Source of the DNA: Diphasiastrum complanatum | Taxonomy: Eukaryota; Streptophyta; Lycopodiopsida; Lycopodiales; Lycopodiaceae | DNA length: 28,203 nt | Direction: 5' to 3' | Assembly (NCBI GenBank): GCA_029204225.1 | Contig: MU836480.1 | Coordinates: 1 to 28,203 of the forward strand | Shown: in pieces, positions 1 to 9,239 of the stretch | Numbering within the stretch: position 1 is the stretch's first letter | Layout: the number at the start of each line of letters is the position of its first letter | The notes under the pieces: generated by a model | Seen by the model: only the letters and a program-made list of their open reading frames with translations | The model's database searches: none | Told to the model about the DNA's origin: nothing | Translations under genes and position numbers: made by a program

Positions 1-1276
1 ATTAGCTCCGAGATTGTGTCACCAACTATGCCTAAGATTTTGATGCAATATGAGTGTTTTTGTTAACATATAAAGTATCATTGAAAGCATTTTATGCATT
101 TAAAGTATATCACCATGAGAGAAAAGAGATTTTGTAAGCTAAGCCACTATTGTTTTCAAGTTTTATCCATTTGGTAGCTGTGGGAACAATGTGAAGAAAA
201 ATGCTTTATACTACATAATATGCAATGATAAAATACTCTATTTTTTAAATATCCTCCCCTAAAAAAGCCATGTAGAGGAAGTGCTATTGGGGTCATAGAA
301 ATCATAAAAACAGCTAGTGACATTTGTAGCATCTATATCACTTTGTTGGTAAGCTATGAAGTTCATGTTAGGTATGACAATTGTGTAATTTTTAATGCCA
401 CTTGAACCCAAAAAAATGGGAAACAACCCAGAGGTTTAAATGCTAAAATGTATAGAGTTATTAAGATATCATGTTATAACCATTTGATGTTTGTTGGTCA
501 ATCTTCATCTCATCATTCTTCTCAACCTACAGTCAAAACTTTAAGTTTTAAGATCAGTTTATCATTTTTAAATCAATGTAGATCATGACATAAATGAATC
601 CAAATCTATAGTTGAATTTTATAATATTAGTTAAAACTCCAGTACATGGTTATAGGATAGAAGAACATTATTATCACTTAAGTATATTAATAGTATGTTA
701 AACATTAATATTTTCATATCACATGTCAAAACTAGGGCATGGGTGCACATGGTAAAAGTACCATGTGGATCTAGTCTTCCAAAAAACTCTCATGATTGTA
801 TTCCACTATTGAATTCAGCACATGCTTTAAAACCTCAAATGCCAAATGGCTTTTGTTTTAAGTTGCATATCTCGTAAATATTTTTTTTTTGTGAAAATGT
901 CTCAAAAAGGAGTATGACAAAAGTTTGTGAAACATTTTGACTTCAATTTAAAATACTGTCATTTGTGAAGTTTTAGTGCATTTGAAGTGGATTAATCAAG
1001 GTGATGGTTTATAATTATGAAACTAGAGGCTGAAGGTACTAAGTTAATGTCACTATGTTTTTATGTGAAAGTAAATTACTACTTTCAAAGGAAACAATTT
1101 GAAATGAAAACTTCAATTGATATATTCTCATCAAGTTACTATATTAATCCATAGTAACATAAGAAATTTCTAATCATGTTGCATAACATCTTTACAAATG
1201 AATTATGAAGCTCATGACATTTTTCGCATATTAAGAAATTTGAATTGTGAATTTATTTCTATGAATGAGTGAAGTC
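1..1276. other. AT-rich stretch without recognisable gene
   Basis: I read both strands and see only short open frames without family motifs, splice-bounded exons or repeats. Nothing here can be supported as a feature. Confidence 0.6.
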
Positions 1277-1366
1277 ATGCAACACATGCTACCAATGTTC
1301 AAATGCAACACATGCTACCAATATTCAAATGCAACACATGCTACCAATGTACAAGGCAACACATAA
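1277..1366. repeat. 26-bp tandem repeat, about 3.4 copies
   Basis: Units start at 1277, 1303 and 1329, exactly 26 bp apart, each beginning ATGCAACACATGCTACCAAT. A partial fourth unit (GGCAACACATA) follows. Units differ by one or two bases. The array is a local minisatellite and lies in no reading frame of interest. Confidence 0.9.
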
Positions 1367-2150
1367 ATGGCATAAATAGATAAAAAACAATTTATGAGAT
1401 TAAGTTTTCCTCATCAAGAATTATTCAATAACTAATAACAAAAAAATGAGTTTATGAAACAATTGCTTCAAAAGTTTAAGATGACAATGTTAGAGACATA
1501 CTAGGCTAAAATCTGGGTCATTGAGTGCATCATCTACTAATGTATCATGTAAATAGTTCAAGATCAAATCCTACAACTCTAAAACATATTTTTGAATTGT
1601 TTCTCATCAGTGTACCTTTTATATTGAAAACAACTAATTATGATACTCAAGGTAATCTAGTTTTTCTAATGTGTATCAAAATAGACATTTGAAACATTTT
1701 TGTGACTTTTTAAACCACCCCTTTTTGAACAGTATAAATATCATGACACAAAAGAATTTCAAACAACCAATGATGTTTAGTCCTTCATGGCCATAACTAG
1801 ACAAGTTGTAGAAAGAAATATAAAATGTATGATTTGTGATTCTACATATTTGTATATTTACTAAAAAATGGCAATTTATACTTAAAAATGAGTATATGCA
1901 CTGGACAACTATATATTTTAAAGAGGCCTATATCATTTTTTGGATATAGTTGATTAAGGACCTGTCTTTTATTTAAAGACATGACCTCCTAGAATGAAAC
2001 GACGCTTGGAATACGAAGCGACTGAATTTGAATCGTCACAATGAACCGTCAATTGTACAATTACATGTACTTGTAACTTATATGTTAACTAGAATTTGTA
2101 AATGCAGCGACGGAACAAAAAATATAGTTGGTGTGTTTGTTTGCTCCGTA
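1367..2150. other. No gene seen
   Basis: AT-rich sequence with no long or motif-bearing open frame on either strand and no clear repeat. Confidence 0.5.
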
Positions 2151-2288
2151 GGATATAAAAAGAAGACACGCTTCATTCTCACACCACTGAGAGAGAGACA
2201 GAGAGTTTTGTATTGTGAGATTGGAGAAGTGAATAGAGCGTCTAGAGTTATTTCTTTTAATCTCTGTTCTTCGCACTGCTGTGTGTGA
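2151..2288 (+). promoter_or_regulatory. Promoter-like TATA box and GA-rich leader
   Basis: A TATAAAA box lies at 2154-2160. About 27 bases downstream comes a GA-rich tract (2187-2205, CTGAGAGAGAGACAGAGAG). This arrangement is common in plant core promoters and in the U3/R part of copia LTRs. No paired LTR, primer binding site or coding region is visible downstream, so it could be a solo or decayed LTR or the promoter of a lost gene. The call rests on base composition and spacing only. Confidence 0.3.
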
Positions 2289-3189
2289 GTGATTTCGGAT
2301 CTACTAGCAATTTCGTATGCATTGCTTAAACCATTCTTTGGTCAGACAGTACAATAGTTCATTACTGTCATTTGTTCTGTTTCCGTGAAGTTGATCTAAA
2401 GAACTGTCTTTAAACTCACTTACCCATCTGCACAAATACTTTGTATTCGACATTCGAGTAAAGTATCCCTTGGTGCAGTTTTCCATAGTTGTTGATAAAG
2501 AGAAGTATGTATGCATGTGAAATGTTAGTCTCTTCCTGAGGAACTAAGTTATTTATTCGTGTTCATGTTAGTAACGAAGAATATTCGTGAACTACTTGAG
2601 TTCTTTAACCGTGACTGGACACTAGCTGTTGAGGACTTCTGTCTAAAACACATTAGTTCAAGAATAAGATTAACTTTTTGTCAGTTTGTACGCGTCTGCA
2701 TCGAACATAACACAAATCCCTGCTGACAACTTAATCAGTCAGAGTGTAATTCATTCAAGCTACTCTGATAACACTTCATTTGCAGAACGTTTTTCATTCG
2801 GTTTGATAGAGGAAGATTGTTGTTTGGAATTCATTTATCACACACACCACACCAAAAGTAATACTGGTTACTTATAAAATGTTTACTGGCAACCAGATTT
2901 TTATTCGACTCTATTTCATTAAAATAAGTTAGGACTGTACCAATTTAACAACTTTTAAGTGCTATCTCCTTGGGGAATGACATAAATACTACATGTATCC
3001 ATCAAATTTAGATTGGTATAGCACGACATGATTCTAAAAGGAGCAAAAGAGAAAACATTATATTGATAAGTTCAACAAATCATTGTCTTGCTCATTCTAT
3101 AGTTCCTTAGCCAAATGTGATTATATGATATTTGGTTCAACCCATTTTTAAGCAAAGAATGTTTGGTGTTTAAAGTCATTCAAAGGCAA
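2289..3189. other. No gene seen downstream of the TATA-like site
   Basis: Short open frames on both strands lack recognisable domains. The sequence may be decayed retrotransposon leader, but nothing in it proves that. Confidence 0.4.
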
Positions 3190-4110
3190 AGCAACTCCAG
3201 ACCAATATGATGAAAAAGAATGTCCAATTGGGTTGGGCTTGGTAGCAAGTTCAATAATGAAGGGAAAAGTAATGAGTATTCATGAAGAATTTGGTAAATT
3301 GGTGGGACCACAATATGTTTCTTCCAATAAGACCATATCACGAAAAGAATGTCCAATTTGGTTGGGCTCGACATCAATCTCAATAATCAAGAACACATAA
3401 ATTCTATACAGAAGGTGTTCTTTTATCACAAAATGCAAACTATTTTCTTCTAAGTATGCATGCCAACATAAGATCCTTGGATAGTAGTGTAACTCTTTTT
3501 TCATGATTGCACATAGAAAGACATCTTCAAAAAAAAAAAAAGTGAGATACATTTATGTAGCTTCTTGAATTGTTGATACAACTTTATTTGCAATGGCCTT
3601 CAAATTGACATGAAATTTATCCATGATTTGCTTAATTACTCGAAACCATGGGAGCTTTGGGGATAAAAAACTTAGTGGATTTTTTATATTTTGAATGATC
3701 TCCTTGAACCACTTTGGGATTCATGAATTTCTTCGATGTCAAAGAAGGAAGGTTTGCATCCTACAAAGCACCTTTCCTGCCCATAGGGGTGGTGGTGTGG
3801 TTGTCCTTCTTTTCACAGGTGGCGTTAGTGCCCTTCTTTGTTGGGCTAGATTCTTGGAGTCTTTTTTGACATCTGCTATTGTTTTTTCCTGCTATTGCAT
3901 TGCTAATGGTTGTGCCATTTGTTGTCAATCCATGATAGATGTGGGATCAACAACACTTGTCGGTGTAGACCATTTCTGCTCTTCTTTGGCTGTGTCGTAG
4001 GACATATCACTTTAGGATTCCCCTACACAAGCAATTTCATCATAGGTATTATTATAGGCCCTTTCATATGTGTGAATGATTGGGTGAGCATAGAATGTGA
4101 AAATTACAAA
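3190..4110 (-). pseudogene. Decayed coding-like block, unidentified
   Basis: Reading the minus strand from about 4110 down to 3190, protein-like stretches appear in shifting frames, broken by stops. Fragments include KWFKEIIQNIKNPLSFLSPK near 3680 and IMDKFHVNLKAIANKVVSTI near 3600. A further stretch with HYYPRILCWHAYLEENSLHF lies near 3450-3490. The composition (proline/threonine-rich patch, lysine-rich helices) looks like former coding DNA. I do not recognise the family; it could be an old transposon open frame or a host gene. A roughly 60-bp segment is present twice at its 3' end (see the direct repeat). Confidence 0.35.
3200..3393. repeat. Degenerate direct repeat, two copies about 130 bp apart
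   Basis: Positions 3200-3264 and 3330-3393 share a core AAAAGAATGTCCAATT followed by GGTTGGGCT and a similar tail ending in CAATAAT. On the minus strand both encode a similar peptide (PNQIGHSF and PNPIGHSF), so a small coding segment appears to have been duplicated in tandem before decay. Confidence 0.65.
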
Positions 4111-4140
4111 AAGTTATCTATCTTAGCTTTATGGGGTTGA

Positions 4141-5321
4141 CAAAGTTTTTTTGTCAAGCTCCTAGGTGTCGTAAGTGGATAGGGCCAATTTGGCATTTAT
4201 TGTTAAAAATGTGAAGTACTATACTTTAGGACCATAAATGGGTCTACAAAATATCCACAAGAGTAATTGGATGCTTGCTTAACAATCTATCAAAAAACTA
4301 GACACAAAAAAGTTGATCTAGATTGGCAATTTGACAAACAACAAGCATTATCAATCAAATTGATCAACATTGAAATACAAGCCCACACGTGTGTACTACA
4401 GGCTTTAGTACGGCCTTCAATCTGAGAAACAAGTAGAAATTGATTTGGTTTCATTTGGATCACAAAAACTCAATGTACATAGTGAACTAACTTGAGATTG
4501 CCAATGAGCTCCAAAAATATTCTATCTTCTCACTATGGGAGCTTGGAATACATAGCAAATTCGACTTCCTTCTTGAATTTAGGTGAAATGCCAGCATGTA
4601 ATAAAGAAGTTAACTCACTCTTCTTGCCCTAAAATGAAACCCTAGCCTAGATCCTAGAGTTATGCTTGGTAGGTAGCTAGTTGGTCAAATTTTCACCTTA
4701 AATTTAGGTGTAGGTCCTATAAAGTAGGGATGACCACCAAATAGACATGAACAACTCTCTTGACTTGACCTAACCTACATTAGGAGTGGGTTGCCACGTG
4801 GCATCTTGGCCTTCCATGTGTGGAACCCAATTACACACAATATTTACAAAGTTCTACATGGTTTTTGATCAAGCTAGATTTGCCAATTTTTGACAATTCT
4901 TCACACTCCTCAAAATTAGCTTGATCTATTTACAACTCTCTTCATAGATGAATGAAAGCTTTTAGAAGTGTCTAAAAAATCCAGCTACAAACAAGGAACT
5001 TTTGAGACTCCAATAGAGAATGATGTCCTTTAAGGATATTTCACCACCTCTTAGAGGATCCCTTACAAGATGTTCCATAAATGTGTCTATATACATGTAG
5101 CACACTTCAAAACTAAACATCATGCCAAGCCATGGATTCCAAGGCATTTTGTGCACTTGAAGATACATCAATTAAAATATTAAGTGCATAAATAATGTTG
5201 CCAAAGACAACTTGCCTTGCTTGATCCATATAATTGAGCCTTGATGGCTCCATCTTGATACTCAAGGTTCCATTAGAGGAGTTCTCAATATCAAAATGAC
5301 CCTTCGTAAAGATAGTTTTAT
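4141..5321. other. Gene-free stretch with two CACGTG-type palindromes
   Basis: No supported gene. Two perfect palindromes with a CACGTG core stand out: CACACGTGTG at 4384-4393 and TGCCACGTGGCA at 4792-4803. The second is a textbook G-box, a bZIP/bHLH target in plants. With no gene beside them, function is unsupported. Minus-strand open frames at 4962-5171 have no recognisable motif. Confidence 0.4.
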
Positions 5322-5416
5322 TTTTTATTTTTTAGTTTCGACCGTCACCAGGCCCAATCGAAATGCACAGATTTGAAATCTACGTAACGTAGTTCAAATT
5401 AACTAAAAAATAAAAA
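5322..5416. repeat. Short inverted-repeat element with internal hairpin
   Basis: Perfect 16-bp inverted arms TTTTTATTTTTTAGTT (5322-5337) and its complement (5401-5416) flank a 63-bp core. Inside the core a second hairpin (5371-5399) pairs ATTTGAA...CTACGT with ACGTAG...TTCAAAT around one base. Just outside, GTGTCCGGGCAG near 5441 and CTGCCCGACAC near 5492 form another imperfect stem. The layout resembles a tiny foldback or MITE-like element. No clear target duplication was found at the arms. Confidence 0.55.
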
Positions 5417-5699
5417 TGCAATATAAAAAACTTTGCAATTTGTGTCCGGGCAGCATGGACGTATCCCATTGGTTTTTCTTCCTGCCCGACACATGCTAAT
5501 CTGTCCGATGTCAATACCTCAAGTTAAATTTACTTGACTATGCTGGTTAGTATAATGAAATTTTTCAACTATACTAGTTACAGTTATAGAAATATAGTAT
5601 GTACAATTACATAAAATATGGTATACGCAGTAACTGTGACTATGTTGGCATTCACATCAAATTAAATGTGATACAAAAAATTGAAATTAAGTATCATAT

Positions 5700-7102
5700 C
5701 AGAGAGATTTTTGGCGCCCAAGCTTTGAAAATAGCAATGGCAAGGAGACCCAGATCTACAATCGAGTCTGTGATTCTTTACAATGAGAAAGATGAAGTTG
5801 ATAACTAGAAGCCAACAAAATATACGAAGAACTCATGGGTATTGCTGCATCCATCATCAAAGGGCAATTTTTGACAAAAGAAAAGAGCAAAAATGACTTA
5901 CAAATCTTATTGGAAAGCAAAAATTTTGGAGTTTAAGACTATCCCGGGAGGTCAATCCTTATCAGAAGTCTTAGTACAACATGTATATATGCATTCAAAA
6001 ATCAAAGTACATGATATCAATCCTCATGATCATCAAAAATGTAATTGTAAGTATATCAAAACATATGCACTCTACAGCAATCATAGGTGATTTTCTTTAT
6101 TGATGCTCTTCAGATTATGATTTAAATGCTTCAACATTGTTTTTTTCTTTCAAATTTATATCCATCATGCATAAGTGAATGGGAGCCCGCACAATCACTT
6201 GCAGGAATATTAGACGTGATTCACTCTGATGTTGAAAAACTGCAATACAGAAGAAGAAGTCCAAAGAAACTTGCAGATTGTGGTGTCTATTTTTATGAAT
6301 CTTTATATACGCCACAAACAGATAAAAGTTTTGGCAAGCTCGAAGCAATTCCATTGCCTACTTTTCAAAGTGATGAGTGGCCTACTCCTGACAGCATTGT
6401 TTCTGAATCCATGAGATGCAAGCTACTCATTGATATTAGAAATGCTATGAAGATAAGCACAGGCTCGAAAATTGTTCACCTAAGTTGGTTTATCTCATTA
6501 CATATATTTGTTTATTTTTTCTCGAGTGCTAGAGGACACCAACTTTATTTGTTTGCAAGGATTTATCAGATGAGAGTTTGTCAAATCTCATGGATCAAGA
6601 CTGGGATAGGAAAACAAATAATGACATAGAATGTAGGATTAAAAAGTCCTCAATGATCTTTTGTTATCATATCGAAAAGCAAATGCTCAGTCTCACATTT
6701 AGCTACCAGAGATACAAGAAAATTAAAGGTACATGGCTACCACTGGATCAAAACTTTGAACTAAATGGTCACACAAAACGAATGGAGATAAGCATTATCT
6801 ACAATGAGGAATATTTGACTATGGTTGAGGTGAAAGAGCATTAGAAGCTTGATTTTATTAGAACAGAGCCCATGCTATTACAAACCAATCTACCAATATA
6901 TTTCAGATTTATCATCAACGGAAGACTCGTAAGTACTTTAGGTTTATTGCCATTTCAAAATAGAACAAAATAATAAAAAATGTCATCATTTACAATTGCA
7001 TATTCACTAATATTTGCCATGTCACAGATGTGAAAAAGACAGGAGCTGATAACGTGCTGCAAAGATCCACCTACAACAATCACCATTGTGGGGGAACAAT
7101 AG
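5700..7102 (+). pseudogene. Multi-exon host gene remnant, unidentified (plus strand)
   Basis: Exon-like blocks: about 5700-5806 (ALKIAMARRPRSTIESVILY), 5893-6046 followed by a GTAAGT donor (KAKILEFKTIPGGQSLSEVL), 6176 to about 6470 (EWEPAQSLAGILDVIHSDVE), 6560-6928, and 7043-7102. The fourth starts after TTTGTTTGCAAG and ends at a GTAAGT donor (6929-6934). The fifth starts after an AG at 7041-7042, continues in the same phase and ends with TAG, so intron 6929-7042 is well supported. An in-frame TAG at 6842-6844 (consistent with CAG to TAG) and frame breaks between the earlier blocks show decay or sequence error. Introns are kept, so this is not a processed copy. I do not recognise the protein firmly. 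My weak impression is a plant SMC-hinge/GHKL-type (GMI1/SMCHD1-like) protein, which needs a database search. Confidence 0.5.
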
Positions 7103-7296
7103 TTTCAAATAAACGTTAGTAAAAATCTGTGTATACACTCTTTCATTCAATAAATGAAAGCCCAAGTTGGGCATCAGTACATGTATTTTGTGCTCCCAAA
7201 TTCATAAACTGGAGCAGCATTTGATATATCAATGTATATTTATCTATGAATTCTATACATGCATTTTTTTCTATGCTATCTGTATTTGTTCTGATC
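7103..7296. other. Short spacer between convergent gene remnants
   Basis: This 194-bp AT-rich spacer separates the TAG of the plus-strand remnant from the TAA of the minus-strand one. It would hold both 3' untranslated regions. AATAAA occurs near 7148 on the plus strand, a possible polyadenylation signal for the plus-strand gene. Confidence 0.35.
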
Positions 7297-8412
7297 TTAA
7301 TTTAGTATAACTACATCATCCTTTGCACCATCATCAATAACGGGAGGCTGAAGCCTTGCCCTAGCCAGTATACTCAGGATAATTTCTTGTCTAAATCTGT
7401 ACACCTGGCTTGATGTGTACTCAGGAAGTGTAAACTACAAAATAGAACATTCATGTATCATACATCTTGCTAAAGGTTGAACCACTCAAAAAAATAACTT
7501 TTCATTGTATAATGTGTACCACCCACAGCTGAATGAATCATTTTGCTGGGGTGACTGCAAAATAATTTAGCACACAAGAAATCAATTATGAAGCATAGTG
7601 AATTAGAATGAAACAATTACATTAGAATACTGATTTCAAAATGCTATTAAGAAAGGCAGAGTTTACCTCCAAACTGACGATCTGCCAGTCCACGGAATGG
7701 GGAACATCTGTAGGAATATATTTACTTAGATATGGAAGGTATATATCTACATCCTTATGCGTTATTTATCGTCGAATTCATCTTGACACAAAAATCTTTA
7801 ATAATATTATCTACAGATCCTCTTAATAGAGATCAAGTTTAAACTCCAGTGGTCACTACAAAATAAGATTGAAATTTCTTAGCTGCAATTCTGAGAACTA
7901 TTTCCATTGACAATGCCAATGATAATGCGTAAAACAGCAAGAAGCATTTTAATATATCTTACTTCGTATGATAAGGATGAGCAGATACTTTGTTGCTGGT
8001 TGTGAATCCACTTGTCAGACACTGTGACAATGTGTCATTATTTTTCTTGAGGGCCTGAAGCAGAAAGTTACTCAGCACCAGCAACTCATTGGATGAATCT
8101 CTTGCAATGCCATATTGCAAGAGGGTAAAGCTCGGACTCTATCATAGGATCACTGATAGAAGCCCGTCTGTCTTTGAGATCCAAGCAATCTAGAACTTTA
8201 AAATTAATACTAAAATCAAGTTCATCTAGTCTAAAACAAAAAGGAGTACCAATTGTATCTATAGTGTCGGATATGTCTTTCTCAAATTTAAGATAATCAT
8301 CCGAATCTATATATGTATAAAAATTTGGAGAAGGAGGAGGTGGTGGATGTGTAGTATCTATAGGAACTAAAGGGTTACATATGTAGCTGAGTATCGGATT
8401 GGAGTTACCCAC
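7297..8412 (-). pseudogene. Three-exon 3' part of an unidentified gene (minus strand)
   Basis: Three blocks on the minus strand fit one gene. Block 1 is 8412 down to 7963 and ends at a GTAAG donor; it holds a proline run (THPPPPPSPNF), an acidic segment, then NELLVLSNFLLQALKKNNDT after a frame break near 8105. Block 2 is 7707-7667, bounded by CAG acceptor and GTAAAC donor, reading DVPHSVDWQIVSLE. Block 3 is 7434-7297, preceded by TTTTGTAG and ending in TAA, with SSQVYRFRQEIILSILARAR. Blocks 2 and 3 join in phase, strong support for a real intron. Blocks 1 and 2 differ by one base in phase, so there is an indel or a wrong boundary. The 5' end is missing upstream. I do not recognise the protein. 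It faces the plus-strand remnant tail to tail. Confidence 0.5.
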
Positions 8413-8436
8413 TAACAGACTAGGAATACATGTTTA
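8373..8436. repeat. 64-bp dispersed repeat, copy A
   Basis: This 64-bp block beginning GGTTACATATGTAGCTGA recurs in the same orientation at 25297-25360 with five mismatches and no indel. Flanking sequences do not match. In this copy it overlaps the 5' end of the minus-strand gene remnant. Confidence 0.85.
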
Positions 8437-8509
8437 AACATGAGTAATGCTTCTGCTCTGTAACAGGTCTAATAAAAAGAAGAACCACAAAGATCCGTAA
8501 CAACAAAAG

Positions 8510-8654
8510 TGTTAGAAAGTCCATAAATCATAATATGGATGGACAGACTAGGATTCGAACCCAGGACGTCCCTGATACCGGATGGGATGCTCTACCACTG
8601 AGGTATCCGCCCTGTTTGATAGTTCTCTCTAGAGTGTGGATTGATATTCCAACA
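8510..8654 (-). repeat. TRIM 3' LTR
   Basis: 145 bp, ends TGTT...AACA. It lies next to the polypurine tract (8655-8664) and contains the tRNA-like sequence at 8541-8612. Confidence 0.88.
8541..8612 (-). ncRNA. tRNA-like sequence inside TRIM 3' LTR
   Basis: On the minus strand this 72-base stretch can form a 7-bp acceptor stem (GGGCGGA with TCTGTCC, including G-T pairs), a D arm and a good T arm with loop TTCGAAT. The B box GGTTCGAATCC is perfect (8551-8561). The A box reads TACCTCAGTGG (8595-8605), one base off the usual TAGCTCAGTGG. The anticodon arm pairs poorly and lacks the conserved T33, so it is not a working tRNA gene. It may still bind TFIIIC. Confidence 0.7.
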
Positions 8655-8664
8655 CCCCTCCTCA
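8655..8664 (-). promoter_or_regulatory. TRIM polypurine tract
   Basis: TGAGGAGGGG on the minus strand directly precedes the 3' LTR, the expected plus-strand primer of reverse transcription. Confidence 0.8.
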
Positions 8665-8758
8665 AGCCACACTTGGTTGGGGTCCTAGTTGTCACCTGCC
8701 CCACAACTTGGGGCCACCTAACCATGGCTTTGACACCATGAACTGTTAGGTCTAACTT

Positions 8759-8771
8759 GGCTCTGATACCA
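8759..8771 (-). promoter_or_regulatory. TRIM primer binding site
   Basis: TGGTATCAGAGCC on the minus strand starts directly at the LTR border and matches the 3' end of initiator methionine tRNA as used by plant copia and TRIM elements. Confidence 0.9.
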
Positions 8772-8913
8772 TGTTAGAATCCATAAATCATAATTTAAAT
8801 GGACATACTAGGATTCGAACCCATGACCTCCTCATACCGGATGGGATGCTCTACCACTGAGCTATTCGCCCTGTTTGATAGTTCTCTCTAGAGTGTGGAT
8901 TGATATTCCAACA
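8772..8913 (-). repeat. TRIM 5' LTR
   Basis: 142 bp, TGTT...AACA, adjacent to the primer binding site. It contains the better preserved tRNA-like sequence at 8801-8871, at LTR offset about 43-113 in element sense. Confidence 0.88.
8801..8871 (-). ncRNA. tRNA-like sequence inside TRIM 5' LTR
   Basis: This is a 71-base minus-strand stretch with tRNA spacing: 7 acceptor, 2, D arm GCTC/GAGC with loop AGTGGTA, 17-base anticodon arm, 5-base variable loop, T arm with loop TTCGAAT, 7 acceptor. A box TAGCTCAGTGG (8854-8864) and B box GGTTCGAATCC (8811-8821) match the pol III consensus. One acceptor pair is A-A. The anticodon stem has a mismatch, and the loop TCCGGTA lacks T33 and a purine at 37. It therefore looks like a tRNA-derived pol III promoter rather than a functional tRNA. 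No CCA is encoded, as expected for eukaryotes. Confidence 0.75.
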
Positions 8914-8987
8914 AGAAGTAAAGTAATCCAAGAAAAAGAAAGAGATAAAAAGAACGTGTTCACAGATTCAGTGAATCAGTGAACATT

Positions 8988-8999
8988 TGGCACCGTTAC
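8988..8999 (+). promoter_or_regulatory. Possible Ty3 primer binding site (tRNA-Asp type)
   Basis: TGGCACCGTTAC matches TGGCGCCGTTGC of the plant tRNA-Asp primer site at 10 of 12 bases; both differences are G to A. It follows GAACA, a plausible LTR end, by two bases. The upstream LTR is not otherwise defined. Confidence 0.45.
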
Positions 9000-9018
9000 A
9001 TAGCCACTCATCGTTCAA

Positions 9019-9239
9019 ATCTCAATTGGAGTGTTCAGTCAAAACTCGACCGGAGCACTCCTATCACATCTCAACCGGAGCACTCCGCTGGTTCTCACTG
9101 GGGCATTTTGCTCACATCTCAACCGAGTGTTCAGTTAAATCTCGACCGGAGCACTCTGTTCAGATTTCAACCGGAGCACCTCTCCTCAGATCTCAACGGG
9201 AGCACTCCTGCTCAAATCTCAATCGGAGCACTTGCTCGC
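9019..9239 (+). repeat. Tandem ATCTCAACCGGAGCACT array, left part
   Basis: About nine degenerate monomers of roughly 24-30 bp share ATCTCAACCGGAGCACTC. The array is cut at 9239 by copia-1 and resumes at 15573. Open frames through it only reflect the repeat. Confidence 0.85.
9235..9239. other. Target site duplication of copia-1 (left)
   Basis: CTCGC before the LTR is repeated at 15568-15572 after the other LTR. Confidence 0.95.

Larger units (their letters stand above)
8510..8913 (-). mobile_element. Complete TRIM retrotransposon with tRNA-like LTRs
   Basis: Two direct repeats (8510-8654, 145 bp; 8772-8913, 142 bp) start TGTT and end AACA. They enclose only 117 bp. Read on the minus strand, the 5' LTR (8913-8772) is followed immediately by TGGTATCAGAGCC, the methionine-tRNA primer binding site. 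The internal part ends with TGAGGAGGGG, a polypurine tract, directly before the 3' LTR. Flanks AAAAG (8505-8509) and AGAAG (8914-8918) agree at 4 of 5 bases, a probable target duplication. Size, absence of coding capacity and structure fit the TRIM class. By hand alignment the LTRs differ by roughly ten substitutions and small indels, so the insertion is old. It would need replication proteins in trans. Confidence 0.9.

Noticed and set aside
3695-4140. Plus-strand open frames of 101 and 76 codons
   Set aside because: No recognisable domain; the minus strand of the same region looks more protein-like, so these are probably shadows.
8535-8741. Overlapping open frames on both strands in the TRIM
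   Set aside because: They cross LTR, tRNA-like and internal non-coding parts with no protein motif; TRIMs have no coding capacity.
8801-8871. Functional tRNA gene (anticodon CGG, proline)
   Set aside because: Anticodon stem has a mismatch, position 33 is C instead of T and 37 is not a purine; two copies lie inside LTRs. Reported as tRNA-like only.
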